DNA of 64,000 bases from Rhodobacterales bacterium HKCCA1288. GTDB lineage: Bacteria; Pseudomonadota; Alphaproteobacteria; Rhodobacterales; Rhodobacteraceae. A program made the translations under genes and the position numbers. The DNA lies in contig CP065161.1 of the NCBI GenBank assembly GCA_015693905.1, forward strand, positions 558,001 through 622,000, read 5' to 3'. Each line of letters opens with the position of its first letter. The stretch's first letter is position 1. Below the pieces are notes generated by a model. The model saw only the letters and a program-made list of their open reading frames with translations. It ran no database searches and was not told the origin of the DNA. Shown here in pieces: positions 53,646 to 63,045 of this stretch.

Positions 53646-54824
53646 TTATGTCTTTTTGATCTGCACAGAAATCACTGACCGCGCCCGCACCCTTGCGAGA
53701 TGGTTCATCGCGAGAACATCTGCAAGGGTTTCAAGCGGATTTGACAGGGTTAATTCCTTGGAAAGCGCGGCAAGTGTCTCTTCAACCACCGCAGCCATGT
53801 CCATAAATCCAATCTCGCGCGCCAAAAACGCGTCAAGCGCCACTTCCTTGGCGGCGTTGAAGGCGGCCCCAGCCCCCCCGCGCATCTCCATCACATCGCG
53901 GGCAAGGCGCAAGGCAGGAAAACGCGCCAAATCTGGCGCCTCGAATTGCAGTTGCGCAATCTGCGCCAGATCAAGCCGCGCGACAGGAAGATCCTGACGC
54001 TTTGGCCAATATAAGGCATAGCCAATCGCATGGCGCATATCTGGCGGGCCAAGATGGGCCATCAACGCACCATCGCGAAACCCCACCAAAGCATGGATTA
54101 AGGATTGCGGGTGGATGATGGTTTCTATCTGCGCGGGCGAAATCCCAAAATATTCTCGCGTTTCAATGAGTTCCAGCGCCTTGTTAAACATTGATGCGCT
54201 GTCGATTGTAATCCTTTGCCCCATATCCCAATTCGGATGCGCCCCCGCATCTTCGGGTGTCGCATGGGCCAATTTCTCAATCGGCCAATGCCGCAAACCG
54301 CCGCCAGACGCGGTGATGATCACGCGCTCAACCTCGGCAATATCTTCACCGACAAGGGCTTGAAAAACGGCGGAATGTTCGCTGTCTACGGGCAAGATCC
54401 TTGCACCATGGGATGCGGCCGTTGCCAAAAGCAATTGCCCCGCCGCAACCAAGCTTTCCTTATTTGCCAAAGCCAGCGTCGCGCCTTGTTCCAGCGCCGC
54501 AAATCCAGGCGCGATGCCCGCCGCGCCTACAATGGCCGACATGACCCAATCGGCAGGGCGCGATGCGGCCTCGATCAACGCGGCCTCGCCTGCGGCGGCC
54601 TCAACCCCCGTTCCTGCAAGCGCAGATTTCAGATCAGGCAGCCGATCTTCATAGGCGGTTACCGCGATTTCGGCACGATGTGAGATGGCATCCCGCGCCA
54701 ATTGGTCAATATTGCCCCCGCCCGAAAGTGCCACAACCCGATAGGCATCAGGGGCACGCGCGATCAAATCGAGGGTGTTCTGCCCGATGGAGCCAGTGGC
54801 CCCAAAAATACTGACACGGCGCAT
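53646..54824 (-). CDS. dxr: 1-deoxy-D-xylulose-5-phosphate reductoisomerase
   Basis: NADPH-dependent second step of the MEP isoprenoid pathway; together with ispDF it covers three steps of the pathway in this window. The 392 residues show the NADPH motif GATGSIGQNTLDLI (9-22), ALANKESLVAAG (about 119-130), the metal/substrate block PVDSEHSAVFQAL and the loop ASGGGLRHWP. Length and motifs are complete. It is 15 nt downstream of cdsA. Confidence 0.97.
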   Translation of the reverse strand: MRRVSIFGATGSIGQNTLDLIARAPDAYRVVALSGGGNIDQLARDAISHRAEIAVTAYEDRLPDLKSALAGTGVEAAAGEAALIEAASRPADWVMSAIVGAAGIAPGFAALEQGATLALANKESLVAAGQLLLATAASHGARILPVDSEHSAVFQALVGEDIAEVERVIITASGGGLRHWPIEKLAHATPEDAGAHPNWDMGQRITIDSASMFNKALELIETREYFGISPAQIETIIHPQSLIHALVGFRDGALMAHLGPPDMRHAIGYALYWPKRQDLPVARLDLAQIAQLQFEAPDLARFPALRLARDVMEMRGGAGAAFNAAKEVALDAFLAREIGFMDMAAVVEETLAALSKELTLSNPLETLADVLAMNHLARVRARSVISVQIKKT

Positions 54825-54839
54825 CTGAGCAATTTTCCC

Positions 54840-55628
54840 TTATTGCGGTGGGAAGCTTGTTAAGCTTTCAACCAAGAGTAGCAAAGCCGCAGCGCCAATC
54901 ATACCATCAAAACGGTCAAAAACTCCGCCATGTCCGGGCAATAATCGCGAGCTGTCCTTGACCCCCACATGACGCTTAATGGCGCTTTCCGCCAAATCCC
55001 CCATCTGGCTGGCAAAGGCCAAGGCAACTGAAATTGCAATAATCCCTGCGCCTGCTTCTGTTTGGGTCATATAGGCAACCCCAACGCATCCCGCACCAAT
55101 CCAGCCTGCAATCGTTCCAGACCATGTTTTCTTTGGGCTAACACGCGGCCAAAACTTTGGCCCACCCACAACGCGGCCAACGAGATAGCCCGCAATATCG
55201 GTCGCAACCACAACCAAAACGAGCCATGTCATCCAGACAAAGCCAAAGGTCTCGCGATGTGCCAAAAGGCCGTAAGCGGCAAAGCTGATCAACAGCGCGA
55301 AGGGCATATATTTTTCGCGCCGCTCTTGCAGCAAAACAAGGCCAAGAAAGGCAGGCAAAAACAAAATAGGCAGCGCATAGGCAGGTGGCAGAATATGGGC
55401 GGCATAAAGGCAGGCAATCATCCCTGCCCCAAGCCCCGCCGAGCGCATCAACGAGGCGCCCAACATCACGGCCAATTCCCAGATCAAAATCCCTGCGATC
55501 AGGAAAATCATGCCAACATAAACGGGGCCACCCAACCAAACCGCATAAAGACCCGTCACAGCCATCAAAAGCCCTGTGATCATACGCGGCCAGAAATCAG
55601 AAAACAGGCTTTGGGGTTGATCGCTCAC
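54840..55628 (-). CDS. cdsA: Phosphatidate cytidylyltransferase
   Basis: Makes CDP-diacylglycerol, the precursor of all phosphatidylglycerol-type lipids, and so feeds the pathway completed by pgpA at 11804. The 262 residues have about seven hydrophobic helices. The CdsA C-terminal signature is split as RVSPKKTWSGTIAG (about 163-176) and SAIKRHVGVKDSSRLLPGHGG with DRFDG (about 217-243). The start codon is GTG and overlaps the uppS stop (GTGA). Confidence 0.95.
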   Translation of the reverse strand: MSDQPQSLFSDFWPRMITGLLMAVTGLYAVWLGGPVYVGMIFLIAGILIWELAVMLGASLMRSAGLGAGMIACLYAAHILPPAYALPILFLPAFLGLVLLQERREKYMPFALLISFAAYGLLAHRETFGFVWMTWLVLVVVATDIAGYLVGRVVGGPKFWPRVSPKKTWSGTIAGWIGAGCVGVAYMTQTEAGAGIIAISVALAFASQMGDLAESAIKRHVGVKDSSRLLPGHGGVFDRFDGMIGAAALLLLVESLTSFPPQ

Positions 55629-56335
55629 GCAGTGACCCCACCAAAACGGCGCTCGCGCAGACCATAGCGGGCAAGAATTTCGGCAAATTCTTGGGCAGTG
55701 AAATCAGGCCAAAGCGTATTGACGAATTCATATTCAGAATAGGCAGATTGCCACAAAAGAAAATTCGAAATGCGCGCCTCGCCCGATGTGCGGATCACCA
55801 GATCAGGATCAGGCAACACATAGGTGTCGAGATATTTGGGGAAGGTTTCGTCATCAATATCAGCGGCTTTGATTTTCCCCGCGGCCACATCATGGGCCAA
55901 ACGCTTGGCGGCGCGGCTCACCTCATCGCGGCCGCCATAATTCAAGGCAACCGTCAAATGCAGCTTGTCATTTTCAGCGGTCATCAATTCAAGATTGTCC
56001 ATCATCTCGACCAAAGACGGCTCAAGGCGCACGCGATCCCCGATGAAACGCACCCGCACCCCTGCCTTGATCAAGGCCTTGGTTTCATTGGTCAGATACC
56101 GCCGAAACAGGCGCATGAGGCCCGCAACTTCTGTTTGGGTACGTTTCCAGTTTTCGGTCGAAAAGGCGAAAATCGTCAGGTATTTCACACCTAAATCAGG
56201 GCAGGCCCGCGCAATTTCCTTGACCCGCGCAGCGCCCGCATGATGGCCAACAAGACGCGGGCGGCCGCGCATCTTTGCCCAACGACCATTGCCATCCATG
56301 ATAATGGCGACATGGGCAGGATTGCTTCGGCTCAT
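55625..56335 (-). CDS. uppS: Undecaprenyl diphosphate synthase
   Basis: cis-Prenyltransferase producing the C55 lipid carrier for peptidoglycan. From ATG 56335 the 236 residues carry MDGNGRWAK (catalytic Asp, about 14-22), the FSTENWKR block (about 67-74), GGRDE (about 146-150) and the C-terminal DLVIRTSGEARISNFLLWQ and EFVNTLWPDF motifs. The AGGGG ribosome site is eight bases from this ATG. An ATG six bases earlier lies too close to it. Confidence 0.96.
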   Translation of the reverse strand: MSRSNPAHVAIIMDGNGRWAKMRGRPRLVGHHAGAARVKEIARACPDLGVKYLTIFAFSTENWKRTQTEVAGLMRLFRRYLTNETKALIKAGVRVRFIGDRVRLEPSLVEMMDNLELMTAENDKLHLTVALNYGGRDEVSRAAKRLAHDVAAGKIKAADIDDETFPKYLDTYVLPDPDLVIRTSGEARISNFLLWQSAYSEYEFVNTLWPDFTAQEFAEILARYGLRERRFGGVTA

Positions 56336-56360
56336 CCGCATATCCCCTTTTTTACTTTGC

Positions 56361-56927
56361 CTAGACCTGCATGATCTCGGCTTGCTTGCCCTCAAGCGCC
56401 GCGTCAACTTTGGCGATAAAACTATCGGTCAACTGTTGCACTTCGGTCTCCCAGAATTTCTGGTCATCCTCACTCAGGCCCGCTGATTTGGCTTTTTTGA
56501 TTTGATCCATCCCGTCACGGCGCAAATTGCGCACGGCCACACGGGCGTGTTCGGCATATTGCGCAGCAACTTTGGTCAATTCGCGGCGGCGTTCTTCGTT
56601 CAATTCGGGGATCGGCAGCATGATGATCGTGCCGTTCAGTTGCGGGTTAATACCCAAGCCCGATTCACGAATGGCTTTTTCCACCTTACCGACCATTGCC
56701 TTGTCCCACACATTGATGGTGACCATGCGCGGCTCTGGCACGTTTACGGTGCCCACCTGATTGATGGGGGTCATCTGGCCATATGCCTCAACCATAACAG
56801 GTTCGAGCATCGTGGCGGAGGCGCGGCCTGTGCGCAGAGAGGCGAATTCCGTTTTCAGGGCGGAAATTGCGCCCTCCATCCGGCGGGTCAGATCATCTAG
56901 ATCAAGTTCGAATTCATCTGCTGACAT
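56361..56927 (-). CDS. frr: Ribosome recycling factor
   Basis: Splits post-termination ribosomes together with EF-G. The 188-residue protein has the long three-helix bundle pattern and family blocks [20 protein letters not shown] (about 31-50), PLNQ-like TPINQVGTV and [12 protein letters not shown] (about 63-75). The C-terminal RREL and [12 protein letters not shown] helix is also present. It lies between pyrH and uppS, the conserved bacterial order, on the minus strand. Confidence 0.96.
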   Translation of the reverse strand: MSADEFELDLDDLTRRMEGAISALKTEFASLRTGRASATMLEPVMVEAYGQMTPINQVGTVNVPEPRMVTINVWDKAMVGKVEKAIRESGLGINPQLNGTIIMLPIPELNEERRRELTKVAAQYAEHARVAVRNLRRDGMDQIKKAKSAGLSEDDQKFWETEVQQLTDSFIAKVDAALEGKQAEIMQV

Positions 56928-56996
56928 TGCCTCACTCCTCGCTTGTCAGGTCGCTTTGGCCCCATATAACCTGCGGGGCTGCCTGTTTCTATGGCT

Positions 56997-57728
56997 TTAG
57001 CGCACTTTTGTATAGGTTCCCTGCCCCGACAAAATCCCCCGAAATCCACCTGGCTCATCAAGGCTAAAGACAATGATCGGGGTGTCGTTTTCGCGCGCAA
57101 GCGCGATGGCCGAGGCATCCATGACGCCAAGATGCTGTGCGAGAACCTCATCATAGCTGATCTCGTCAAAGCGTTTCGCATCGGCGTGTTTTTTGGGATC
57201 TTTATCATAGACCCCGTCCACCTTGGTGCCCTTAAAGATTGCATCACAATGCATCTCATTGGCGCGCAATGTGGCGGCTGTATCTGTTGTGAAATAGGGG
57301 TTTCCTGTGCCTGCTGCAAAAATACAGACGCGCTTTTTCTCCAAATGACGCACCGCACGGCGGCGGATATAAGGCTCGCAGACCTGATCCATCGGAATGG
57401 CCGAGATCACGCGGGTAAAGACCCCAAGCCCCTCAAGCGCGCTTTGCATCGCAAGCGCGTTCATCACCGTGGCCAGCATCCCCATATAATCGGCTGTGGT
57501 GCGCTCCATCCCCTGCGCGCTGCCTTGCAAGCCGCGAAAGATATTGCCGCCCCCAATGACCATGCAAATCTCCACCCCCAAATCATGCACCGATTTTACC
57601 TCGCGCGCGATCCGCTCGACTGTGGGCGGATTGAGGCCAAAGCCCTTATCGCCCATCAAGGCCTCGCCCGAAATTTTCAGCATGACGCGTTTATAGGTTG
57701 TTGTGGGGGTGGCATCGCTTGCGGCCAT
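56997..57728 (-). CDS. pyrH: UMP kinase
   Basis: Phosphorylates UMP in pyrimidine nucleotide synthesis. From ATG 57728 (GAGGA upstream) it has 243 residues with the amino-acid-kinase fold. Motifs: [19 protein letters not shown] (about 13-31), [10 protein letters not shown] (about 59-68) and [12 protein letters not shown] (about 137-148). The closing [19 protein letters not shown] is family-typical. The frame continues upstream to 57863 toward miaA without family similarity. Here it heads the frr-uppS-cdsA-dxr-rseP run; rpsB-tsf do not precede it. Confidence 0.96.
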   Translation of the reverse strand: MAASDATPTTTYKRVMLKISGEALMGDKGFGLNPPTVERIAREVKSVHDLGVEICMVIGGGNIFRGLQGSAQGMERTTADYMGMLATVMNALAMQSALEGLGVFTRVISAIPMDQVCEPYIRRRAVRHLEKKRVCIFAAGTGNPYFTTDTAATLRANEMHCDAIFKGTKVDGVYDKDPKKHADAKRFDEISYDEVLAQHLGVMDASAIALARENDTPIIVFSLDEPGGFRGILSGQGTYTKVR

Positions 57729-57856
57729 GATATCCTCGTTCAAACGGGTGGCAGGCCGCAGATCGGGCCAAAGCCACCAATGGGTGATTGAGCTTGGCGC
57801 ATCATCGTCTAAAATGCGGATCACTTCAACGGTCGCGCCTGCCCTAGCGACTAAAT

Positions 57857-58819
57857 ATGCCAAAGCACGCCCAAGCGAAACCAGATATTGCTAGGCGCGC
57901 CGCAAAAGATCAGGAAAAAGGCACGGCATTGGACGCATTTAATTTGGAATTCGCAAAAGACATTGCGCCTGATCGTCCGATCCTGATTGCGGGGGCCACG
58001 GCCAGCGGGAAATCTGCGCTTGCCCTTGCCTTGGCTGACAGGTGGGGTGGGCAAATCATCAATGCAGACGCGCTGCAAGTCTATGACGGATGGCGCCTCT
58101 TGACCGCCCGCCCCAGTGCCGCGGACGAGGACAGATGCCCGCATCATCTCTATGGGCATGTGCCGTTTTTGGGCGATTATTCCGTGGGGGCATGGCTGCG
58201 CGATTTGGCGCCGCTGCTGCGCACAGGGCCGCGTCCCATTATCGTGGGAGGCACAGGGCTTTATTTTCGTGCGCTAACCGAAGGTTTGGCCGAAATCCCG
58301 CCTGTGCCAAAGGCCGTGCGCATCGCGGCAGATGGACAAAGCCATGCGGACCTTTTGGCCGATTTAGAGCAATCCGACCCCGTGATTTATGCAAAGATTG
58401 ACAGACAAAACCGCGCCCGCGTTCAGCGCGCTTGGGAGGTGTGGCGCGCCACAGGAAAACCCCTCTCGCAATGGCAGGCCGAAACGCCTGCCCCCCTTCT
58501 GCCTCTGGATCAGGTGGCGGCGTTCAAACTCATGGCCGATCGAGATTGGCTCAATGACCGCATCGCCCGCCGCTTTCATACAATGATAAAAGAGGGCGCA
58601 TTGGATGAGGCGCGGGCCGCCTTGCCCCATTGGGAGCAGCTGCAAGGCGCGGCCAAAGCCATCGGCGCACCTGAATTAATCTCCCACCTTCGCGGTGACA
58701 TTTCGCTTGAGACAGCCATAGAGGCCGCCATTATCGCCTCGCGCCAATATGCAAAAAGGCAACGGACGTGGCTGCGCGCGCAGTCCACAGGATGGACAGA
58801 TATATATATTCCTGTCTAA
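57857..58819 (+). CDS. miaA: tRNA dimethylallyltransferase
   Basis: Prenylates adenosine 37 of tRNAs reading UNN codons. The 320 residues include the P-loop GATASGKS at 46-53, [10 protein letters not shown] (about 70-79), the [10 protein letters not shown] block (about 130-139) and the C-terminal [12 protein letters not shown] helix. The first 40 residues exceed the family norm. No other ATG precedes the P-loop, so either the N terminus is extended or an alternative start such as TTG is used. The substrate dimethylallyl diphosphate derives from the MEP pathway enzymes in this window. It is divergent from pyrH. Confidence 0.94.
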   Translation: MPKHAQAKPDIARRAAKDQEKGTALDAFNLEFAKDIAPDRPILIAGATASGKSALALALADRWGGQIINADALQVYDGWRLLTARPSAADEDRCPHHLYGHVPFLGDYSVGAWLRDLAPLLRTGPRPIIVGGTGLYFRALTEGLAEIPPVPKAVRIAADGQSHADLLADLEQSDPVIYAKIDRQNRARVQRAWEVWRATGKPLSQWQAETPAPLLPLDQVAAFKLMADRDWLNDRIARRFHTMIKEGALDEARAALPHWEQLQGAAKAIGAPELISHLRGDISLETAIEAAIIASRQYAKRQRTWLRAQSTGWTDIYIPV

Positions 58820-58826
58820 ATTTTAG

Positions 58827-58854
58827 GTGCCTATACATTTGGGGACATAGGCAC
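58827..58854 (+). promoter_or_regulatory. Perfect dyad GTGCCTAT-N12-ATAGGCAC before the AraC-type gene
   Basis: An 8-bp perfect inverted repeat spanning 28 bp, ending 17 bp before the AraC-family start codon and just after miaA. Lack of a T-tract argues against a terminator. It is suited to an autoregulatory operator or a leader hairpin. Confidence 0.5.
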
Positions 58855-58871
58855 GAATCGGATAGGGGATA

Positions 58872-59747
58872 ATGTCGGATCAGCAAGAGGTGGGCCCTAC
58901 CAACGCGCCCGCCTATGCCGCACGAACGATTGGTCAAATTCGACTTCATGGCGCTTGGCGGCATGAATTGGCGCATCACTGCCCCAAATCGCGCTTGTTT
59001 TGGCTGACGCGCGGCACAACCCGCATCACGGCGGATTTGCACCCGATCATGGCCACAGGCCCCAAGATTTTATTCATTCCAGCCTCAATGCTGTTATCGA
59101 TTGAATTGCCCACGCAATTACAAGGCCATGTGGCCTATTTCCCAAATCTTGCCGATTTGGAATTGCCGCAAACATCCCTTTGCCTCACCCCCAGTTCCGC
59201 CGAAGCGCAGGTAGAGTTGACGGGCCTCATTGAGCGGATGGCGCGGCTAGAAGATCAAGACACCCCTTCAGCGAGACGCATGAAACGGGGATTTGGTCTG
59301 CTGCTCTCAGCGATGCTTGAGCGTGAAACACTCATTTCAAACCAACGTGACCGCGATGCCACCCACAGATTGCGCACCCAAATCAAAAAGCCCAGCAAAT
59401 CGGCGCAGCTCCTCTCGCGTTTTGCGGCGCTCTTGGCGCAAGGGTTCAACGCGCAATTGGGCGTGTCCGACTATGCCGCACGCCTTGATGTGACGCCCAC
59501 CCATCTCACGCGCATCTGTCGCGAAATCACAGGGCGCACGGCCCTTGCCCTGATCAATGAGGTGCTGATGGCCGAGGCCCGCCGCCGTTTGGTCGATACC
59601 CATGACAGCGCCGCAAAAATCGCGCGCGATTTAGGCTATTCGTCACCCGCCTATTTCACGCGCGCCTTTGGTCAAGAAACAGGCACAACCCCCACCGGAT
59701 ATCGCGATCAAAAACAGGGGCAATGGCACAGCATGCGCCACCGATAG
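58872..59747 (+). CDS. AraC-family transcriptional regulator
   Basis: A 291-residue regulator. The N-terminal cupin-like sensor (about 20-170) includes CPKSRLFWLTRGTTRITADL. The C-terminal double HTH (about 195-285) includes GVSDYAARLDVTPTHLTRICRE (two helices) and AAKIARDLGYSSPAYFTRAF, the canonical AraC signature. The AGGGGAT ribosome site is good. It converges with the quaternary-amine ABC operon, ending 12 bp from it, and could regulate that operon or its own gene. Neither is shown by the sequence. Confidence 0.9.
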   Translation: MSDQQEVGPTNAPAYAARTIGQIRLHGAWRHELAHHCPKSRLFWLTRGTTRITADLHPIMATGPKILFIPASMLLSIELPTQLQGHVAYFPNLADLELPQTSLCLTPSSAEAQVELTGLIERMARLEDQDTPSARRMKRGFGLLLSAMLERETLISNQRDRDATHRLRTQIKKPSKSAQLLSRFAALLAQGFNAQLGVSDYAARLDVTPTHLTRICREITGRTALALINEVLMAEARRRLVDTHDSAAKIARDLGYSSPAYFTRAFGQETGTTPTGYRDQKQGQWHSMRHR

Positions 59748-59759
59748 CCCCTGTTTCCC

Positions 59760-60782
59760 TTAGCCATGCAGCGCCTCAATGACAGCGCGGGTGGTGATTT
59801 TTCCCTTGGGCTGACCGCGTTCTTCAACAATTACGGTGTTGCCCTTTGATTGCGCGACCACCATCAGCGCATCTTGCAAAATGGTGTCAGCATCCAAGCG
59901 CGGTGCAGAGTCAGGCAATTTCCCGCGACCCAGAGGTTGCATGATGGAACCCAATTTGATCACGCGGGCGCGGTTGATGTCCTTGATGAAATCCTCAATG
60001 TAATCATCGGCAGGACGCAACACAATATCTTGCGCGCTGCCTTGCTGCACCAAATGACCATCGCGCAAAATCGCGATATTATCGCCAAGGCGCAGCGCCT
60101 CGTCCAAATCATGGGTGATGAACACAATCGTTTTGTGCAGTTCCTTTTGCAAATCAATCAAAATGGATTGCATATCATAGCGGATCAACGGGTCGAGCGC
60201 AGAAAACGCCTCGTCCATCAGCAAGATATCCGCATCCGTTGCCAAACCGCGCGCCAGACCCACGCGCTGCCGCATGCCGCCCGATAATTGCCCAGGGTAA
60301 TTGTTTTCATACCCCTCAAGCCCCACGCGGGAAATCCATTGCTTGGCCCGCTTTTCGGCCTCGTTCTCATCCACGCCTTGCACGATCAAACCATAGGTGA
60401 CGTTTTCAATCACACGGCGATGCGGGAAAAGACCAAAATGTTGAAACACCATCGACATCTTGAAACGCCGCAGATCCCGCAAAGCATCCTTGTCCATGGT
60501 CAGAACATTTTCGCCATCCACCAAAATTTCACCTGCGGTCGGCTCAATCAGGCGGTTGATATGGCGGATTAGGGTGGATTTACCCGACCCAGAAAGACCC
60601 ATCACCACCTGAATATTTTGCGGCGCAATATCAAGCGAGACGTTATCCACGCCCAGAACATGCCCCGTTTCTTCGCGCAAAGCATCCTTGCCCATGCCAG
60701 ATTGGACGGATTTCAACGCTTTTTGGGGCGATTTTCCAAAAATCTTATAAAGGTTTTTGATCTGAATTTTGGGATCGCTCAT
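59760..60782 (-). CDS. Quaternary-amine ABC transporter ATP-binding protein (ProV/OpuAA/TmoW-type)
   Basis: ATPase of an osmolyte importer for glycine betaine, proline betaine, choline or trimethylamine N-oxide. The 340 residues contain Walker A GLSGSGKST (62-70), signature LSGGMRQRVGLARGL (about 166-180), Walker B ILLMDEAFSALDP and H-loop FITHDLDEAL. A C-terminal partial CBS-like regulatory tail follows (about 265-340: ARVIKLGSIM and GRGKL). The start overlaps the permease stop (ATGA). ProV-specific EAFSALDP supports the family. Confidence 0.92.
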   Translation of the reverse strand: MSDPKIQIKNLYKIFGKSPQKALKSVQSGMGKDALREETGHVLGVDNVSLDIAPQNIQVVMGLSGSGKSTLIRHINRLIEPTAGEILVDGENVLTMDKDALRDLRRFKMSMVFQHFGLFPHRRVIENVTYGLIVQGVDENEAEKRAKQWISRVGLEGYENNYPGQLSGGMRQRVGLARGLATDADILLMDEAFSALDPLIRYDMQSILIDLQKELHKTIVFITHDLDEALRLGDNIAILRDGHLVQQGSAQDIVLRPADDYIEDFIKDINRARVIKLGSIMQPLGRGKLPDSAPRLDADTILQDALMVVAQSKGNTVIVEERGQPKGKITTRAVIEALHG

Positions 60783-61669
60783 TTTTCGCCCCCCTCACGA
60801 TGCGCCTGTAGGCGTTTGCCATAGGATTGGCTGACGCGGTCGAAGATGATGGCCAACGCGACAATCGCCAAACCATTCATCAAACCAAGGGCCAAATATT
60901 GGTTGGAAATCGCGCGCAATACAGGCACGCCAAGACCCCGCACCCCGATCATTGACGCAATTACAACCATGGCCAAAGCCATCATGATCGTCTGGTTCAC
61001 GCCTGCGAAAATATTGGGCAGAGCCAAGGGAATTTGCACATCAAAAAGCTTCTGCCGCGGGCTTGCGCCAAAGGCCTCGGCGGCTTCTAAAACCTCGCGA
61101 TCCACCAGTCGGATGCCGAGATTTGTCAGACGCACGATGGGGGGAATAGCATAGATGCAAACCGCAATCAGACCAGGCACCTTGCCAATACCAAGCAGCA
61201 TAACCACGGGGATCAAATACACAAATGACGGGATTGTCTGCATCACATCCAAAATCGGCGTAATCGCGCCCTGCAGCCTGTCAGATTTTGCCATCAAAAT
61301 CCCCAAAGGGATCCCCACGATGATACAAACAAAGGTTGCGACCGAGATGATCGCCAAAGTCGCCATCGTATCTTCCCACATTCCAAAATAGCCAATTACG
61401 GCAAAGGCAAGGAATGTTCCGATGGTGATTTTCCATGACCGTGAGCCAAGCCATGCAAGCCCGCTGAGAACGACCAAGATAATTGGCCAAGGCGTGGCCA
61501 GAAGCAGTTTTTCAAACCACACCAAGAAATGCAAAAGCGGGCTGAAAAATATCTCAAGCGCCTCGCCATAGGCACGCGAAAAGGCGCGGAACCCGTCATC
61601 AATGCCCTGTTGTAATTGGCTCAGATCGCGGCGCCCGATGCTTGGAAATTCGGCAAAGAAATCCCACAT
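60779..61669 (-). CDS. Quaternary-amine ABC transporter permease (ProW-type)
   Basis: Inner-membrane permease of the same importer. The 296 residues have a cytoplasmic N-terminal helix, then six or seven hydrophobic segments. The coupling-loop motif EAAEAFGASPRQKLFDVQIPLALPNIFAGV (two blocks, about 190-220) is diagnostic of ProW/OpuAB. IPSFVYLIPVVMLLGIGKVPG is the typical family core. It sits between the binding protein (99-bp gap with a terminator-like hairpin) and the ATPase (overlap). Confidence 0.93.
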   Translation of the reverse strand: MWDFFAEFPSIGRRDLSQLQQGIDDGFRAFSRAYGEALEIFFSPLLHFLVWFEKLLLATPWPIILVVLSGLAWLGSRSWKITIGTFLAFAVIGYFGMWEDTMATLAIISVATFVCIIVGIPLGILMAKSDRLQGAITPILDVMQTIPSFVYLIPVVMLLGIGKVPGLIAVCIYAIPPIVRLTNLGIRLVDREVLEAAEAFGASPRQKLFDVQIPLALPNIFAGVNQTIMMALAMVVIASMIGVRGLGVPVLRAISNQYLALGLMNGLAIVALAIIFDRVSQSYGKRLQAHREGGEK

Positions 61670-61697
61670 TTAGATGGCCTCGTATATTTTAATGAAT

Positions 61698-61731
61698 TGA
61701 AAAAGCGGAAAGAGCAGCGCCCTTTCCGCTT
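61698..61731 (-). terminator. Intercistronic hairpin between binding protein and permease genes
   Basis: AAGCGGAAAG (61703-61712) pairs perfectly over 10 bp with CTTTCCGCTT (61722-61731) around a nine-base loop. On the minus strand the stem is followed by TTTCAATT. It lies behind the binding-protein gene, so partial termination would favour binding-protein synthesis. Confidence 0.75.
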
Positions 61732-61768
61732 GGATGTCTATGCCCGTCTCAATCGCACAGACAGCGTT

Positions 61769-62782
61769 TTACAGCGCGCTGCGAATTGCAGCGGCGGCAT
61801 CCTCAGTCACCCATTGCGTCCAAATATCCTCATGGGTGGCTAGAAATTCAAAGGCCGCAGCCTCGCCCGTGGCTTGGTTATCGGTCATGTAGACCAACAT
61901 CGCGTTCATCGCTTCGCCGGGGAAGATGCGGTTGGCCAGATAATCCACCGCGATACCACCCTCCTGCATCAGGCGATCTGTGATGACCGTATGCACCTCG
62001 GATTCGGTATAAGAGGTTGGCTGTGGATCAAGGCATTCCTGCTCTGGCTTCACGATACAGCCATCCCAGTTTTCAGAACCGCCCCACGGGGTTTCCCACT
62101 CCAACATCACAAGGTTGTATTTGCCGACAACGGCGGTAGGCGACCAGTAATAGCCGAACCAATATTCGCCCCGATCCACCGCACGGGCGATTGAGCCATC
62201 AAGCCCTGCCGCAGATCCAGGATCGACCAAATGCCACCCCATATCTTCCATACCAAAGGCGCGGAATAGTTGCGCATTCGACAATTGGCAGCCCCACCCT
62301 GCGGGGCAGCCCATGAAGGCCCCCATATCTTCGTCTTCCGCCCATGGGAACAGATCAGGCCGCGCCAGCACTTTCTCGACTGTGTCTAATTCGGGGTGAT
62401 CAATCGCAAATTGCGGATCAACCCACCACCCTTCACCAAGGCCAGTAATCGGGCCTTGCACCACGGAATGCAGGCTGCCTTCGGCAATCGCAGTGTTCAG
62501 CGGGTCGCGCACCGCGTTGATCCACAATTCAGGCGCGACATCAGGTTCCGCCTTTTCATTCATCGAGGTGAAAGTGGTCATGGTCGCACCAGGGATCAGC
62601 TCGACATCGCAGCCATAGCCTTCCTCAAGGATGATCTTGTCGACATTTGCCATCAATTCGGCAGATGCCCAGTTCATTTCAGCAATGGTCAATGAACCAC
62701 AATCTTGCGCAGATGCAGCCCCCCCAAACCCAAGCGCGGCAGCGCCAACAATGCCAGCGGCAAGTGGTTTTACGAATTTCAT
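61769..62782 (-). CDS. Quaternary-amine ABC transporter substrate-binding protein (ProX/OpuAC/TmoX-like)
   Basis: Periplasmic binding protein of the importer. From ATG 62782 (AGGAGAG upstream) the 337 residues have a signal peptide (cleavage after ASA near 26) and an OpuAC-type domain. Tryptophans suited to a cation-pi ligand box appear in AEMNWASAE, APELWIN, GEGWWVD and WFGYYWSP. Two cysteine pairs may form disulfides (CGSL/YGCD and CIVK/ECLD). Ligand candidates are glycine betaine, choline or trimethylamine N-oxide; the overall look recalls the marine TmoX group, but I cannot settle this by eye. Confidence 0.88.
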   Translation of the reverse strand: MKFVKPLAAGIVGAAALGFGGAASAQDCGSLTIAEMNWASAELMANVDKIILEEGYGCDVELIPGATMTTFTSMNEKAEPDVAPELWINAVRDPLNTAIAEGSLHSVVQGPITGLGEGWWVDPQFAIDHPELDTVEKVLARPDLFPWAEDEDMGAFMGCPAGWGCQLSNAQLFRAFGMEDMGWHLVDPGSAAGLDGSIARAVDRGEYWFGYYWSPTAVVGKYNLVMLEWETPWGGSENWDGCIVKPEQECLDPQPTSYTESEVHTVITDRLMQEGGIAVDYLANRIFPGEAMNAMLVYMTDNQATGEAAAFEFLATHEDIWTQWVTEDAAAAIRSAL

Positions 62783-62841
62783 ATGATCTCTCCTGTCGGT
62801 CGTTTTATTGTGGGCCACGCAAAGCGCCCCAGACGAATTAT

Positions 62842-62863
62842 GTCGTTATCGTTCTATATCGAC
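62842..62863. promoter_or_regulatory. Imperfect 22-bp dyad upstream of the quaternary-amine ABC operon
   Basis: The sequence follows the pattern GTCGnTATnGnnCnATAnCGAC, an inverted repeat with 11-bp half-sites matching at nine positions. It lies 60-81 bp before the binding-protein start. The position fits a repressor operator overlapping the promoter. Further out (62953-62983) there are two direct copies of GCGACAT 18 bp apart. The rest of 62783-63199 has no supportable gene. Confidence 0.45.
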
Positions 62864-63015
62864 TTAAAATTCTCAAGCACTTATTTCTAAAATCGCCCTA
62901 AGGCACTGAAATAATGTGATTAAAAATATGTCACAACCCAAGGATGAATATCGCAAAAGCGACATTTCTATGCTTTGCGACATCATTTTACAATTCAGTT
63001 ACAAACCAAACGCCA

Positions 63016-63045
63016 CAAAAAATGGGGGTGCCGATGGCACCCCCA
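63016..63045 (-). terminator. nrdJ terminator
   Basis: TGGGGGTGCC (63023-63032) and GGCACCCCCA (63036-63045) form a perfect 10-bp stem around GAT. On the minus strand it is followed by ATTTTTTG (plus-strand A run 63016-63022). It lies about 155 bp beyond the nrdJ stop codon. Confidence 0.88.
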
